This document shows, in pieces, positions 1-9,658 of a DNA stretch of 64,000 bases. How positions within the stretch are numbered: position 1 is the first letter of the stretch; each line of letters opens with the position of its first letter. The notes beneath the pieces are model-generated. The model was not told the origin of the DNA and searched no databases. It worked only from the letters and a program-made list of their open reading frames with translations. The DNA comes from Atriophallophorus winterbourni (taxonomy: Eukaryota > Platyhelminthes > Trematoda > Plagiorchiida > Microphallidae), in contig JACCGJ010000269.1 of the NCBI GenBank assembly GCA_013407085.1, positions 1 through 64,000 on the forward strand, in the 5' to 3' direction. A program made the position numbers and the translations under genes.

Positions 1-327
1 TCCAGGCAAAGTGCCGCACAGTCAGAGACTGCATGTGGGCTGAGATACTGTCAGGTTGATCAGGCCAGGTTGATCAGGCCTAGACAGATATGGCGAAAAT
101 AGCAACAATATTATGGCATGGTATGAAGGCACAAGCCTGATCCAGGCAAAGTGCCGCACAGTCAGAGACTGCATGTGGGCTGAGATACTGTCAGGTTGAT
201 CAGGTCTAAACAGAATAAAGCTGGTAGTGAGACTCCAGCGTGTTTCAACATGCACCTCACTATCCGTGGCTAATCAATTTAACACGGTGTTAGCCGCACG
301 GTACTGTACGATTGCACATCTGTAAAT
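1..327 (+). repeat. SINE-like family A, two copies in direct order
   Basis: Two head-to-tail copies of a short repeat that recurs across the window. The first (1 to ~110) holds the core running from CCAGGCAAAGTGC to GCCTAGACAGATAT. The second (~112-327) is nearly complete and ends in the GATTGCACATC motif shared by the other copies. The first copy has a small local duplication of CAGGTTGATCAGGCC. The family consensus is about 235-240 bp, judged from copies at 5305 and 8237 that have clean target duplications. No long ORF is meaningful here. Confidence 0.8.
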
Positions 328-1240
328 AACAACAAGAGTTAGTCGTATTGAACCATGTGATTGTTTTTGCTCTCCACTGACTGACAACCCACTTGTTTTT
401 GGCACATAACCTGCCCTTGCTTACGTTCTAGAAATATAAACGATGTCCACGAAGACACATTGGACGTTCCATTCCGGCTTTGTTCTGTTTTCCTTCCGCT
501 TGGTTTAAGAACAACGCGTCGATTGATTGGACACAGCGACTGTCTCTACTACTATATCCCATTTTCCGTAACACGTAGTCAATCATATTTCAAGACAAGT
601 GAAACATGATCGTACTTGGCTAAAGTAATGAATCCAAACAGCACGAAACCGACCTTCGACTGTGCGACTGATGGCTGGTTATTTTGAGCGCAACACCGGC
701 AGATTGCGCACCGCCTCAACGGTGTATATTGGTTTTGTTTTTAAGAAAATCTGAGACCCCAAATCCCTGGAATCAGTCAAGTCAAAAACAAAGACAGAAT
801 GAAATGTAAAGTTTGCAATCAACCAATCAAATCGATCAGAGTTTTGTACACATCCCCTTGGTTTTCTTTCAAACGCTGTTCCGCGATTAATTTGCTCACT
901 TCCATTTGAGTACACTGAAAAAGAAAAAAACGAGGCCTTGTTCAAGGGAAAATGGAAAGATCAGATCAACTGAATGCTTTTCATGATAAACCAGGACACG
1001 CTCTCTGGTAGCTAATAATCAAATCGCACAATCATTATCGAAGGAAGGTCCTCGTTGCATACGAGAATCCAAACACCGTTGCAACAATACAGGTTCTGTC
1101 TAATGAGCAGGAGGTAGTCTAACAACTAATCCGTAACATAGGGTAATCCATTCGACAGCCAGAATGTCAGTATATGAAACAAAACAGAGTTATCGTATCA
1201 GAAGCGATAGAGAAACGGAGCCCTTACAATCGCGCGGATA
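328..1240. other. No recognised gene; unassigned sequence
   Basis: I see no domain, splice-flanked exon or complete repeat here. The 17-base string CAAACAGCACGAAACCG at 635-651 also occurs at 4666-4682, so part of this stretch probably belongs to a dispersed repeat. The 88-codon minus-strand frame at 679-945 shows no recognisable family and starts at an arbitrary codon. Confidence 0.4.
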
Positions 1241-1490
1241 TGCAATTGTGCAGTAGTTGAGTACTGCGCAGATAACACCGTGTGATTTGCCACCGGTAGC
1301 AGATGCACGCGAAAACACGTTACATTCTCGAATACTAAATCACAAGCCTCACGCGGGCAAATTGCCCACATCCGTAAGCTGTACGTGGGCGGAGAAACTG
1401 TCAGTTCTCCCAGGCAGTAAGACTACAGCGTCTTTCCGCATGCAGCTCGAAACCAGTTGTAACTTAATTCACAAAGGGGTTAAAAGCACA
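1241..1490. repeat. Highly diverged family A relic (uncertain)
   Basis: Short motifs of family A are present but scrambled. Near 1250-1300 there is a minus-oriented stretch (AGTACTGCGCAG, then TAACACCGTG and CCACCGGTAG). A plus-oriented stretch follows (CACAAGCCT, TACGTGGGC, ACTGTCAG, GCATGCAGCTC). The similarity is by eye, and the copy is far more decayed than the others. Confidence 0.35.
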
Positions 1491-2032
1491 GCAGAGATTG
1501 CATACCCTCTAGTAAGCTGACTCAGCGCTCAAAAACGTGTTCTCAAGCCAAAGCCGGATTTGGCGACGGTGTCAATGTGGTCAAGTGAATACCTAGCTAT
1601 CAACTGCTAAGAAAAACGTATGGACTACACACTTTCTGTGCGATCTCGTCTCTGGTCGAATCGCGCGGGGTGACATAGTTCAAAAGATCAAAGCTATTCA
1701 CACAAAAGTAAGGTCGATTGAAGAGTATAATGAGGTCGACACGATCACCGCCAAGCTAGCTTGGACCTTGGAGGATTTCGCTTAATTTGCTATTTCATTT
1801 GTTCGGCTTTATTTAGACACAACCAAATCGTAAGATCTATTTTCGTTCATTGCGTAGGCGTCTACGCACCATATCGCGCTCAGGTCCGCTGATGAAGAAT
1901 CCAGAGGGAAATTTGGGTTGCCTGTGTGGTGTCAACGGCTGATATTGCGACTTCCCATACAAATCCCGCTATCATGTATCTTTGAACGGGAAATCATCGT
2001 TTCCTTGATACGGTTTTTTTTGTTACTGTTCA
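1491..2032. other. No recognised gene; unassigned sequence
   Basis: AT-rich sequence with no recognised domain or repeat. A plus-strand frame opening near 1918 is an accidental upstream extension of the RTE fragment that begins at about 2033. Confidence 0.35.
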
Positions 2033-2679
2033 CTCTCCGAAATAAGTTGTTGGGTAGTAATGTCGATATAGAGAAGCAGATCAACCTGCATAGGTTACGC
2101 TGGCTGGGTCACGTTTTACGGATGCCGGACCACCGATTTCCGAAACAGATTCTTTTTGCGACGCCACATCCTGATTGGCGTAAATCTCGGGGTGGCCAAA
2201 CCGTCACATGGCATAGGCAGTTAAAAACCCTTACTAGTAACCTTTTCAAAGTAGGCGCAGCGCGTCTTCCAGGCTGGTGTCCCCGCGATCAGATATCGCA
2301 GTGGTTAGTTACGCTTCAGGACATGTCCCGAAACCGTGCTCAATGGCGGTCTTGCACTAAGCATATTCTTGGAGTGTTTGCTTAACCTTGTATGTTGTCA
2401 AGCGGAGTGACGAGAAAAGCTTGTTATGATGCATGACAGTGGAAGCCGCAAGGAAGCTGCCGTGCTGATGTTGCTCTACTCGTTCACGAAACTTGTTTGA
2501 ATGTATGTTCTATTCGAGGTGTAGGCACCTCTCCTCAGTTTGGTTGTGCTTACTCTTCTATAGAAGCCGTAGCAATTTAAGTCCCACCCTTCCCCATCTT
2601 TTAGGATTTTACTTTTTCGTGGTTGTATGGCAGTTAAGCATTCGGTACGTGCTACCGGTGTATTGCTGTCTTTGATGAC
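2033..2679 (+). mobile_element. 5'-truncated RTE-type LINE, 3' end
   Basis: The frame ending at 2385 encodes the C-terminal tail of a LINE ORF2: a WLGHVLRMPDHR segment, then GGQTVTW and RLPGWCPRDQ, ending in a QWRSC motif. This tail is typical of RTE-clade elements, and I associate this version with flatworms. No RT catalytic core is present. About 290 bp of 3' UTR follow, ending in CTGTCTTTGATGA. A near-identical fragment lies at 9659-10330. The element is a dead 5'-truncated copy; the upstream boundary comes from where the two copies stop matching. Confidence 0.8.
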
Positions 2680-2689
2680 TCTAAACAGC

Positions 2690-3090
2690 GTAGTTGTAAG
2701 AATGACTAGACTCTGACTTGGTTCAGAAGGATGAAAGCTGACTGCTAAACTAGCTGCAGTTGAGGCGACCCGTCTCCCAGGTTGGGGCCACGTGATCAGA
2801 ATTTGCAGTGGCTTCTTACCCTTAGTGATATGACTCAAAATCGTGTTCAGTGGTGGTCTTGTTGCGGACATCTTAAGGTGTTTGATTAATTTTACATGCG
2901 TGCTTCAATCGAAGCACGAAAATTTGATCCCACTGTATTTGAGTTTAATCTTTTAGAGCTTTGGTAGCTTTTGAAATGCCACACTTCTCTATCTCTTTAG
3001 GCGTTTGTTTTATCATGATTGTATGGCAATTAAATACTTGGGACTTGCTCCTGAGGTATTGCTGTCCACAATGACGTAGACGATGTGCGA
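2690..3090 (+). mobile_element. Second, diverged RTE 3' fragment
   Basis: In one plus frame this encodes RLPGW, QWLLTLSDM and a QWWSC-like motif, a diverged version of the RTE tail just upstream. It shares the 3'-UTR end up to GTATTGCTGTC near 3060. It lies directly after the 2033 copy in the same orientation, so there are two RTE insertions or a nested pair of different subfamilies. Boundaries are approximate. Confidence 0.6.
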
Positions 3091-3187
3091 CAAATCCTCA
3101 ATTTCAATCAGTTGCTCGTTGGCAAAACGAGTACTGCTAATGTGTGTCAAGAAATTCGAGAGATTAGTAAGTGATCGCGGAACTTAC

Positions 3188-3418
3188 AATCAATTCAACG
3201 TCCTCCGTCTTAACTTTAACTTTTAGCAATTGTTTGTCTTTCTGAGCTTTTTTGGTGGTATCATCCACCGTACCGGAAACCGCCGTCAATGCATCCAAGC
3301 CGACGCGAAGATCTTGCTCCTCCACATAATCAGTGACACGCTCCAAATCCGCTGCACCTTGCGCATCATGAGTCGTTGGCTTTTTCAATTTCTCGTCTTC
3401 GATGTCTTCTGGGTCCAT
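3188..3418 (-). CDS. HYPK: HYPK-like protein, first coding exon (partial gene)
   Basis: The 77 codons match the N-terminal and middle parts of Huntingtin-interacting protein K. HYPK is a small cytosolic chaperone that regulates the ribosome-bound NatA N-terminal acetyltransferase. Seen here: an acidic, charged start; the DLERVTDYVEE block; a helical charged stretch; and KVKVKTEDVELI, which corresponds to the start of the C-terminal UBA-like (NPAA) domain. The start ATG (3418-3416) lies in a strong context, GCCATGG, and is preceded by TTTTCAG, which resembles a splice acceptor. The exon ends in phase 0 at a consensus donor GTAAGT (3187-3182). The remaining ~45 codons of the UBA-like domain are not visible between 1 and 3187, so the next exon probably lies left of the window. 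The ORF is short, but the motif match makes this one of only two host-gene candidates. Confidence 0.8.
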
Positions 3419-3457
3419 GGCTGAAAATAGCAAGCATTATCAGGATAGTTGTATGTG

Positions 3458-3690
3458 CGTATGTATGAAATCGCAAGCCCGATCACGAAAAAGTGCCGTA
3501 CAGTGATAGACTGCACGTGGGTTAAGGTACTGTCAGGTTGCCTAGGCCTAGACAGAGAAAGAAAATAGGAAAAGAAGTGGCAGTGAGACTCTATCGTGTT
3601 TCCACGTGCAGATCACTACCGGTGGCTAATCAACTTAGAACGGTATTCGTCGCACAGCACATAAGCACTGCACGATTGCGCATCAGTTCG
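3458..3690 (+). repeat. SINE-like family A copy (left arm of inverted pair)
   Basis: A nearly full-length family A copy. It starts GTATGTATGAAAT, contains TGCACGTGGGTT and TACTGTCAGGTTG in the core, and ends CGATTGCGCATC. It is more diverged than its neighbour. Twelve bases separate it from a second copy in opposite orientation, so transcripts through both could fold into a ~230 bp hairpin. Confidence 0.85.
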
Positions 3691-3705
3691 AATTAAGGAT
3701 GGTGA

Positions 3706-3942
3706 TGCACGTATGTGCAATCGTACAGTACTTTTGTTCTGTGCGGCTAACACCGTGCTAAATTGATTGGCCACCGGTAGTGAGCTGCATGCTGAAACAG
3801 GCTGGAGTCCCCCTACCATTTCCTGATTTTTTCTTCCTCATATCTGTCTAGGCCTGGGCAACCTGACAGTATCTTAGCCCACGTGCAGTCTGACTGTGCG
3901 GCACTTTGCCTTGATCAGGCTTGTGCTTTTATACATACACAC
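3706..3942 (-). repeat. SINE-like family A copy (right arm of inverted pair)
   Basis: Full-length copy in reverse orientation. It is flanked by AAGGATGGTGA (3695-3705) and AAGGATGATGA (3943-3953), a 10/11 match that is probably its target-site duplication. This supports arrival by retroposition next to the older copy at 3458. Confidence 0.88.
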
Positions 3943-4704
3943 AAGGATGATGAGACAAGATACACTACCGACACATAAAACAAACAACGATGAAAAATCA
4001 GAGATGTGAAAGTGCATGGAAAAAACAAGCGAAAAATCTTGGTAACGTGTGGAAGCATTCGACTTAAACTTCATAGAAACGTTCGAATTTGTTTAATAAT
4101 TTGCTGTGCAAATGTGTTCCACAAAAGTATGTTGGTATACCGCGAACACCTTGTTATCTGGCGTGCGGGTATATCAGGGTTTAAAGCGACGTTCACCGAA
4201 ATTTCCCAAAACAAGTGGCGTCTAAAAAGGATGCCTTCTATTCTATTAGATTTTGTAATTGAAGCAATTCTGTAGCTCATGTACCTCAACTTTCGTAGTT
4301 CACATTATGACAGATGTTAAGAAAAAGATTAACAAAGCTTTAGACGAAAATTTCAGCTTTAGGCTAGTTTTAACAAGATACACAACGAATTGTATACAAA
4401 TTACACATAAAAAGCAAACAATATTCTCAGAAAATATAACCATGATATTAACGAGATAAATTCGATCTGATACTACTGTCCCTACCTGATGAGAGCAAAC
4501 AGTACAATACCGGTAGTGTGTGTGATGGAAATTGCATGTAAATGAGATTTTCGTTCATGGTCATGGGTTTAAACCCTGTCTACATGATTGAACAACTTGT
4601 TTACCATTCTTCCACTGTTTCAAGCACATGCGGATCCTGATCCTACTGTCCCTAACTGATGTGTGCAAACAGCACGAAACCGCTCGTGGAGTGTGTGATG
4701 GAAA
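3943..4704. other. AT-rich unassigned region with a diverged direct repeat
   Basis: No coding signal is recognised. Segments at about 4469-4538 and 4639-4708 resemble each other: each has a TACTGTCCCTA..TGATG block, then GCAAACAG and TGTGTGATGGAAAT, about 170 bp apart. Between them GGGTTTAAACCC (around 4566) loosely resembles a Pol III B box with one key mismatch. Possibly an old tRNA-derived repeat; weak evidence. Confidence 0.35.
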
Positions 4705-5720
4705 TACATGCACATGAACTTTTTCGTTACAAGTTCAGAACATTTTTCAGGATTTAAAGGTAGACATATCTCTACTGATCATGCAGTAATTTCATCTAAA
4801 GCAGCGGATAGCGGATTTGAAGAGTCGTTTTGGGGTACTGCCCATCCAATGATTATGTTATCAGCGTATTTCAAAGTGAAAGTTCAGGGTAGCTGTGGAA
4901 GCGTGGCTATGTATGCTGAAAAGAAGATTGGAGATAACATCGCTTTTTGAAGAACCCCATTCTCCGACAGGAGCAAAGCAGAGTGTAGCTTGTTGATTTT
5001 GACGTATTGAGATCTATCGGAAAAATATCCACATATCCATTTTATTACTTTGTCTGGTATGACTCGGGTTTTGAGTAGGTCCGTCAGTTGGATATGATCC
5101 ACAGAGCCGGACGCGTTTGTGTAATCAACAAAACAAACTTTGACGGTGAATGATTTGCTGTCAAACTCTTTCAAAATTCTGTGAGTTACACATAAAACGT
5201 CATCAACTGTAAAGCGTTGTTTCCGGTAAGCAAAGTGATTATCATCTTCCAATGATGGCACCTTCTTCAAATGATGAAGAACCAGCCTTTCCATGATATT
5301 TAATGGTATGGTATAAAAGCACAAGCCTGATCCAGGCAAAGTGCAGCACAGTCAGATACTGCACGTGGGCGATATTACTGTCAGGTTGCCCAGGCCTAGA
5401 CAGATATAAGAAATAGAGAATAAACATGGTTGTGATACTCCAGCGTGTTTCAGCATGCAGCTCACTATCCGTGGCCAATCAATTTAGCACGGTGTTATCC
5501 GCACAATACAGAAGTACTGTACGATTGCACATCCGTGCAATGATATTTAATACATGTGGAGAGCATGCTATCAAGCATAACTTTCTTGAAGTTTTCTTGG
5601 GGTTGGTGTAATCCTAACAGTTTTCCAACCATTTGCAATGGTACCAGCAGAAAGGCTACGGTTGAAAATGGAAGCTGTCGTTTTGGCGATCCACGACGAA
5701 GATACCTTCAGTACCATTGA
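4705..5720 (-). pseudogene. Degraded LINE reverse transcriptase split by family A
   Basis: Minus-strand pieces of a non-LTR RT. From ~5720 to 5552 lies a segment with IFNRSLSAGT and WKTVRITP, an RT domain 0-1 motif. After a family A insertion (5305-5539), the frame ending at 4884 carries HFAYRKQR, a CFVDYTNASG stretch in place of the usual FxDFSKAF, and VLQKAMLSPIFF in place of VPQGSVLGPLLF. After an in-frame stop, LKYADNIIIG follows near 4850, where the catalytic YADD is changed to YADN. It therefore has stops, an insertion and a lost catalytic aspartate. I cannot place its clade. Confidence 0.7.
5305..5539 (+). repeat. SINE-like family A, full-length reference copy with TSD
   Basis: A 235 bp insertion bounded by perfect 12 bp direct repeats ATGATATTTAAT at 5293-5304 and 5540-5551. 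The insert interrupts a LINE RT pseudogene, which supplies an independent proof of the boundaries. It begins GGTATGGTATAAAAGCACAAGCC and ends TTGCACATCCGTGCA; the last bases can form a TTGCAC/GTGCAA hairpin. CCAGGCAAAGTGC loosely resembles a Pol III A box and the later AGGTTGCCCAGG weakly resembles a B box; neither is convincing. It codes for nothing evident. Confidence 0.9.
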
Positions 5721-6284
5721 AGTTTCCCTACTAGGCTATGGGCTTTGTTCACTTTTAACCTACAGAGTCAGATATACTGAAACCTGTCATCTACCTGTGA
5801 ACATTTGAAAGTTCTCTAAATATTTGCCACATGTGTTTCAACACCAAAATCCAGATTGAGAATCTAGCGACATAATTTGCAACCTGCGCACACTTTTCTG
5901 GCCGCAACGTTTTCTAAAACCTGACATAATTGCCTAGTGTCCTTCTCACCTAACAGTTAATTTTAATACAGGTGATTGTTATTTTTAATTTCAGATTTTA
6001 TAGCTTCTCGATTTGGACGATGCTGTTGAAAACGTCCTGCTTTTTGATTCGTACACAAATTTACAGGTGTTAGTTAACAAGCTAACTAGTATTGTGTCAG
6101 CATTCGAAATATTTTTAACAACTACCAAGTGCTTTGCTTAAGTACGCCAAGTTATCAAGCATAATGTAATTTTCTTTCTGCAACTAGCAAATGTAGATTA
6201 CCTCGGTGGTTTGATCAATTATTCGGAAACGGTAGACGACCAGGTTTCAGCACGCATTTTAGGGCGACCGTAGCATTGGGAAAA
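5721..6284. other. AT-rich unassigned region
   Basis: Beyond the RT remnant I see no domain, splice-flanked exon or repeat match. Sequence is AT-rich with scattered stops in all frames. Confidence 0.4.
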
Positions 6285-6905
6285 CTAAGCGTCACGTTTT
6301 GGGTCAGAAAGAACTGTCACTACTACTCGAGTAAAGAGTCGGCAAGGGGACCGTTTGGGCTGTATCGTTCCAAAGGTTGTCATAGCCGGGGGTGGCACTG
6401 GGGATAAGCTCCCACTGTTTATAAAATGCTCCCATATGGCACGCGTCTCAAATAGCCTCTGACAACCAAGTCCAGCTTCTGTCCTGCACGAGTGGCTCTC
6501 CGAGCCCGGCGGAACTGCTTCTACCAACAGGAGAAGGGGCGAAGGCGAATGAATGGCGCCTGAAAACTAGTTTGCTTCGGGCAGATGGAGCTCGTTAGTC
6601 TGGGAGGGCATTTCATCTAAGGGAAGGAAAACCCTGATTTTAAACCTCCGCGGCCTTGCGGGATACCCGATTGCGAGAAATGCTTCGGGAGAAAACCCTG
6701 AGGAAAAACCTGGAACAGAGTCTGGTAGACCACCTCTTTCTAGCAACTCCCCGCTGCCTTGCAGGTCGCACTTGGTTGTGCAAAGGCTAGATAAGCTGAC
6801 TCGAACAAACGCCGAGTGGTGCTGAGGAAGCCGCTTTGTACCCAAATCGCCGAGAACCTTCATTGAAGCCGACTCATCCTCCAGGAGGAGATAGTCGCAC
6901 AAAAG
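6285..6905 (-). repeat. GC-rich block, possible LINE or retroposon 5' region
   Basis: About 620 bp are clearly richer in G and C than both flanks, with two longer minus-strand open frames (6902-6567 and 6527-6285) that match nothing I recognise. The composition and lack of stops resemble the leader of an RTE-type element rather than a host exon, but no terminal repeat, tail or target duplication was found. Orientation is a guess. Confidence 0.3.
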
Positions 6906-7011
6906 TAAAAGTATAAGTGCGCAACTTGGATGCTCTCGACTTTTTCAAGTATTCGTCTGAGGAGTTATCTGTTACCGTCACATGCACCAAGATGCTCGGT
7001 AATAAGCTCTT

Positions 7012-7152
7012 GAGCTAAGATACTGTCAGGCTGTACATAGAAATGGAAACGGTAGTGAGACTCCAGTGTGTTTCAGCATGTAGGTCACCACCGGAGACCA
7101 GTCAATTCAGCACAGCGCAAAAGTACAGCATGATGGCACATCCGTGCAATTA
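7012..7152 (+). repeat. SINE-like family A, partial copy with internal deletion
   Basis: Starts at AGCTAAGATACTGTCAGG and lacks the first ~60 bp. The GTTGCCCAGGCCTAGAC segment is shortened. The second half is intact from GTAGTGAGACTCCAG to GCACATCCGTGCA. Confidence 0.8.
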
Positions 7153-7223
7153 AACATATTGTACTCGCTACAAGCGACAGGATGCTCCTGGTGATGATGG
7201 TAGAAAACAGCTAGAATAAGTGA

Positions 7224-7793
7224 TTATTTATTATTATTATTATATTTGCACAATCTGATACAGATATAGTGCCGTTCAACATACACAATGAGATGTACAA
7301 AGCGAGAAGGGGGGTACAAAGCGTTGTCATCGGCATCGTTGAACGTAGGCATGATACTACCCGGTTGCCTACACCGAAGTAGGGGAGATTTCGTTTAGGG
7401 GGTCCCACACCGAGCCTTTACCCACAAGGCAGTGGAGCGAGAGAGGTTCGCACCTATCGGTGGCCGGTGACCGACGAAGCGGTTCATACGCCCTTTTCTG
7501 GGAATTTCCAGTTCGGGGCCCGATAACCCTGTTGATAGGTTGGTGACTTCAGTTTTTTCCTGTGCACCATACAATGTCCTTGGATAGGACAAGGGGCAGT
7601 GACTTTTGGAGCTGCGAGTCACATCCGCCGCGTCGTGATGTCATCATTGGATTTTTGTGGCTTTTTATAGGGAGAACGCTTGCCAGGCGAAAACCCACCA
7701 CACCCTCAGACACCACCGCCGAACCTTTCGCTGAGCTCGGAGAACCGAGCCCACCCAACTGGCACCACGTGGAGGTATTTCGGCAAGCCAGCC
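7224..7793 (-). mobile_element. 570 bp retroposon with (TAA)n tail and 13 bp TSD
   Basis: Perfect 13 bp direct repeats CTAGAATAAGTGA flank the insert (7211-7223 and 7794-7806). Read on the minus strand it starts with a GC-rich leader and ends in an ATAATAATAATAATAAATAA-type tail, as expected for a retroposed element. The several open frames inside overlap in different frames and match no family. The trinucleotide tail fits a non-autonomous partner of an RTE-like or LINE B-like element, but I cannot show which. Confidence 0.75.
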
Positions 7794-7806
7794 CTAGAAT
7801 AAGTGA

Positions 7807-8223
7807 ATAAGTGGAGAGCACATGAGCACAAATCGATCATTTCGTAGTAAGCGGTAATTTAAGGGAATAGATTGAATACATAACAACAGAAAATGGATCA
7901 AGATTTTGAGGACTACATGCATGATTCTGCGATGAAATTGGATAAAAATGAATACAGATAACGCTGGAATTCAAGAATAGCCGAAATAAACGAGAGACAA
8001 AAACAGCCTCACAGAATAGTACATTTAAACGGAGTGTTCTCAGATTGTAAATGAGAGAAAGGTCAATAATTAAAATCTCAATGAACCATTATAATCCTTA
8101 AATTACCAGCTAGCATTCGTCCGTAAAACGAGAGCCGGAATTCTTTAGATTAACGACCTCGTTCAGTCGTTCGCATACCTTCGATTCTCAACGGTATCGT
8201 CAACAAATGAAATACACTAACTA
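7807..8223. other. AT-rich unassigned region
   Basis: No gene or repeat recognised between the 570 bp retroposon and the next family A copy. Confidence 0.4.
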
Positions 8224-8236
8224 CAATCTTAGTGGT

Positions 8237-8475
8237 GCACGGATGTGCAATCGTGCAGTACTTTGTGCTGTGCGGCTAACACCGTGCTAAATTGATTGGT
8301 CAGAGGTAGTGAGCTGCATGCTGATACAAGCTGGAGTCTCCCTACCATTTCTATTTCTATTCTATTTTCTTCCTCATATCTGTTTAGGCCTGGGCAACCT
8401 GACAGTATCTTAGCCCACGTGCAGTCTCTGACTGTACGGCACTTTGCCTGGATCAGGCTTGTGCTTTCATACATG
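8237..8475 (-). repeat. SINE-like family A, full-length copy with TSD
   Basis: A 239 bp reverse-orientation copy flanked by perfect 13 bp repeats CAATCTTAGTGGT at 8224-8236 and 8476-8488. Its ends match the 5305 copy, so both termini of the family are fixed independently. It carries an extra short TTTCTATTTCTATTC run near the middle. Confidence 0.92.
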
Positions 8476-8738
8476 CAATCTTAGTGGTACTACCCACCTG
8501 CATATCAAACCCGATGGTCAAATAATTCAGCCCAAGCAACAAGCCTTATTGATACGCCACAGCGCTGTGCATCGTACGAAAGATTTCAAGTTTCCTGAGC
8601 TTTCTAAACACTGCGAAAATTGTGTTGAAATAATTGGTGTTGATGAGAAATAGTCAGCAGCTTTCGAAAATGGTTCTACTTCTACGTGGATGTAGGCACC
8701 TTATATGCCAAAACACGTGCCCGATTCATATTTGTGTT

Positions 8739-8857
8739 TGTTCTATTTTCTTTCTCATATCTGTCTAGGCCTGGGCAACCTGACAGTATCCTAGCCCATG
8801 TGCAGTCTCTAACTATGCGACACTTTGCCTTGATCAGGCTTGTGTTTTCATACATCA
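8739..8857 (-). repeat. SINE-like family A, half copy
   Basis: Only the half with TATCTGTCTAGGCCTGGGCAA, TGACAGTATCC and ATCAGGCTTGTG is present. The GATTGCACATC half is missing. Confidence 0.82.
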
Positions 8858-9239
8858 TGTTTTCATTGTGGTAAGATTATCGAAGGCATCATTCTAGCCG
8901 GTGAAACAACGAATTGATCGAATTGTTTTCCAAAAATTCCCTGCCCGTTTAGAATTATCGACAAGAATAAAATACCCAGCTACATCTAGACGAATGACGA
9001 TCTCTAGTGTACCGTGAGAAGCATCATCTTCATCGATAGCTTTACAACGGGTGTAAGTACCGAGAGCATAACCGCAAAAGAAGCGTGACACGATAAAATC
9101 CAAAATAGAAAAGGGTGAGATATATGAATATTACGAAGAGTATCGGGCTGTACGGAATCTTTGCTCAAAATTGAAGAAGGATAAAAGAAGTCGATTCGAG
9201 CTTCAATTAGCAAATTCTTCAAAATATAATCCTAAATAA
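8858..9239. other. Unassigned; one small open frame of unknown nature
   Basis: A minus-strand frame (9103-8894) contains the non-repetitive stretch LDVAGYFILVDNSKRAGNFW followed by a stop. It looks protein-like, but I do not recognise it and see no clear acceptor in front. It could be an exon or a LINE remnant. Confidence 0.25.
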
Positions 9240-9658
9240 TTATTTGCGTACATTCGGCGACGGGTCAAATCATGGAACCCCGTACCTTCTCTCAAAAATT
9301 TGGAACGGGAGGTTATAGAGACTGACACTGGGAAAGCTGAGGTGTTTGCATCGCAATACCAATCAGTTTACGCAATAGAGCCTACGATATCCTGCGAACA
9401 AATATCGTCGACGGAAGTAATGGCCAATTTTGAGATTACGGCTGACATGGTGCGAATCCTCATCGAACATCTACAGGTACAGACATCTCCAGGTCCTCGT
9501 GGTATTCACCCTGCCATATTAAAACCTTTATCAAGGATCATCAGTTCACCTTTAACCGCTGTATTCCAAATTTCAATCAATTCGGGACGTCTACCAGAGG
9601 ATTGGAAAATGGGTATAGTAAAGCCGATGTTCAAAGGTGGGAGTTTATCGGATCCTGT
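9240..9658 (+). pseudogene. LINE C ORF2, EN-RT linker and RT start (left part)
   Basis: The frame runs from YIRRRVKSWNPVPSLK (start of the RT-proximal linker) through KAEVFASQYQSVY, a TSPGPRGIHPAIL motif and W..GIVKPMFKGGS, the RT domain 1 start. It is truncated upstream, so the endonuclease is missing. At 9658 it is cut by an RTE fragment. Its continuation starts at 10343 with NYRPVTL, in the same reading order. LINE C is a CR1/Jockey-group element by its RT motifs; clade not certain. Confidence 0.8.

Noticed and set aside
679..945. 88-codon minus-strand open frame
   Set aside because: No recognised domain, arbitrary start, no splice signals; expected by chance in AT-rich sequence.
61..3180. 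Second HYPK exon on the minus strand
   Set aside because: I looked for an AG-flanked segment encoding the conserved LREH...EAL region and found none; it probably lies outside the window.
4540..4600. tRNA gene around GGGTTTAAACCC
   Set aside because: The B-box-like string has a mismatch at a key base and no cloverleaf or A box fits around it.
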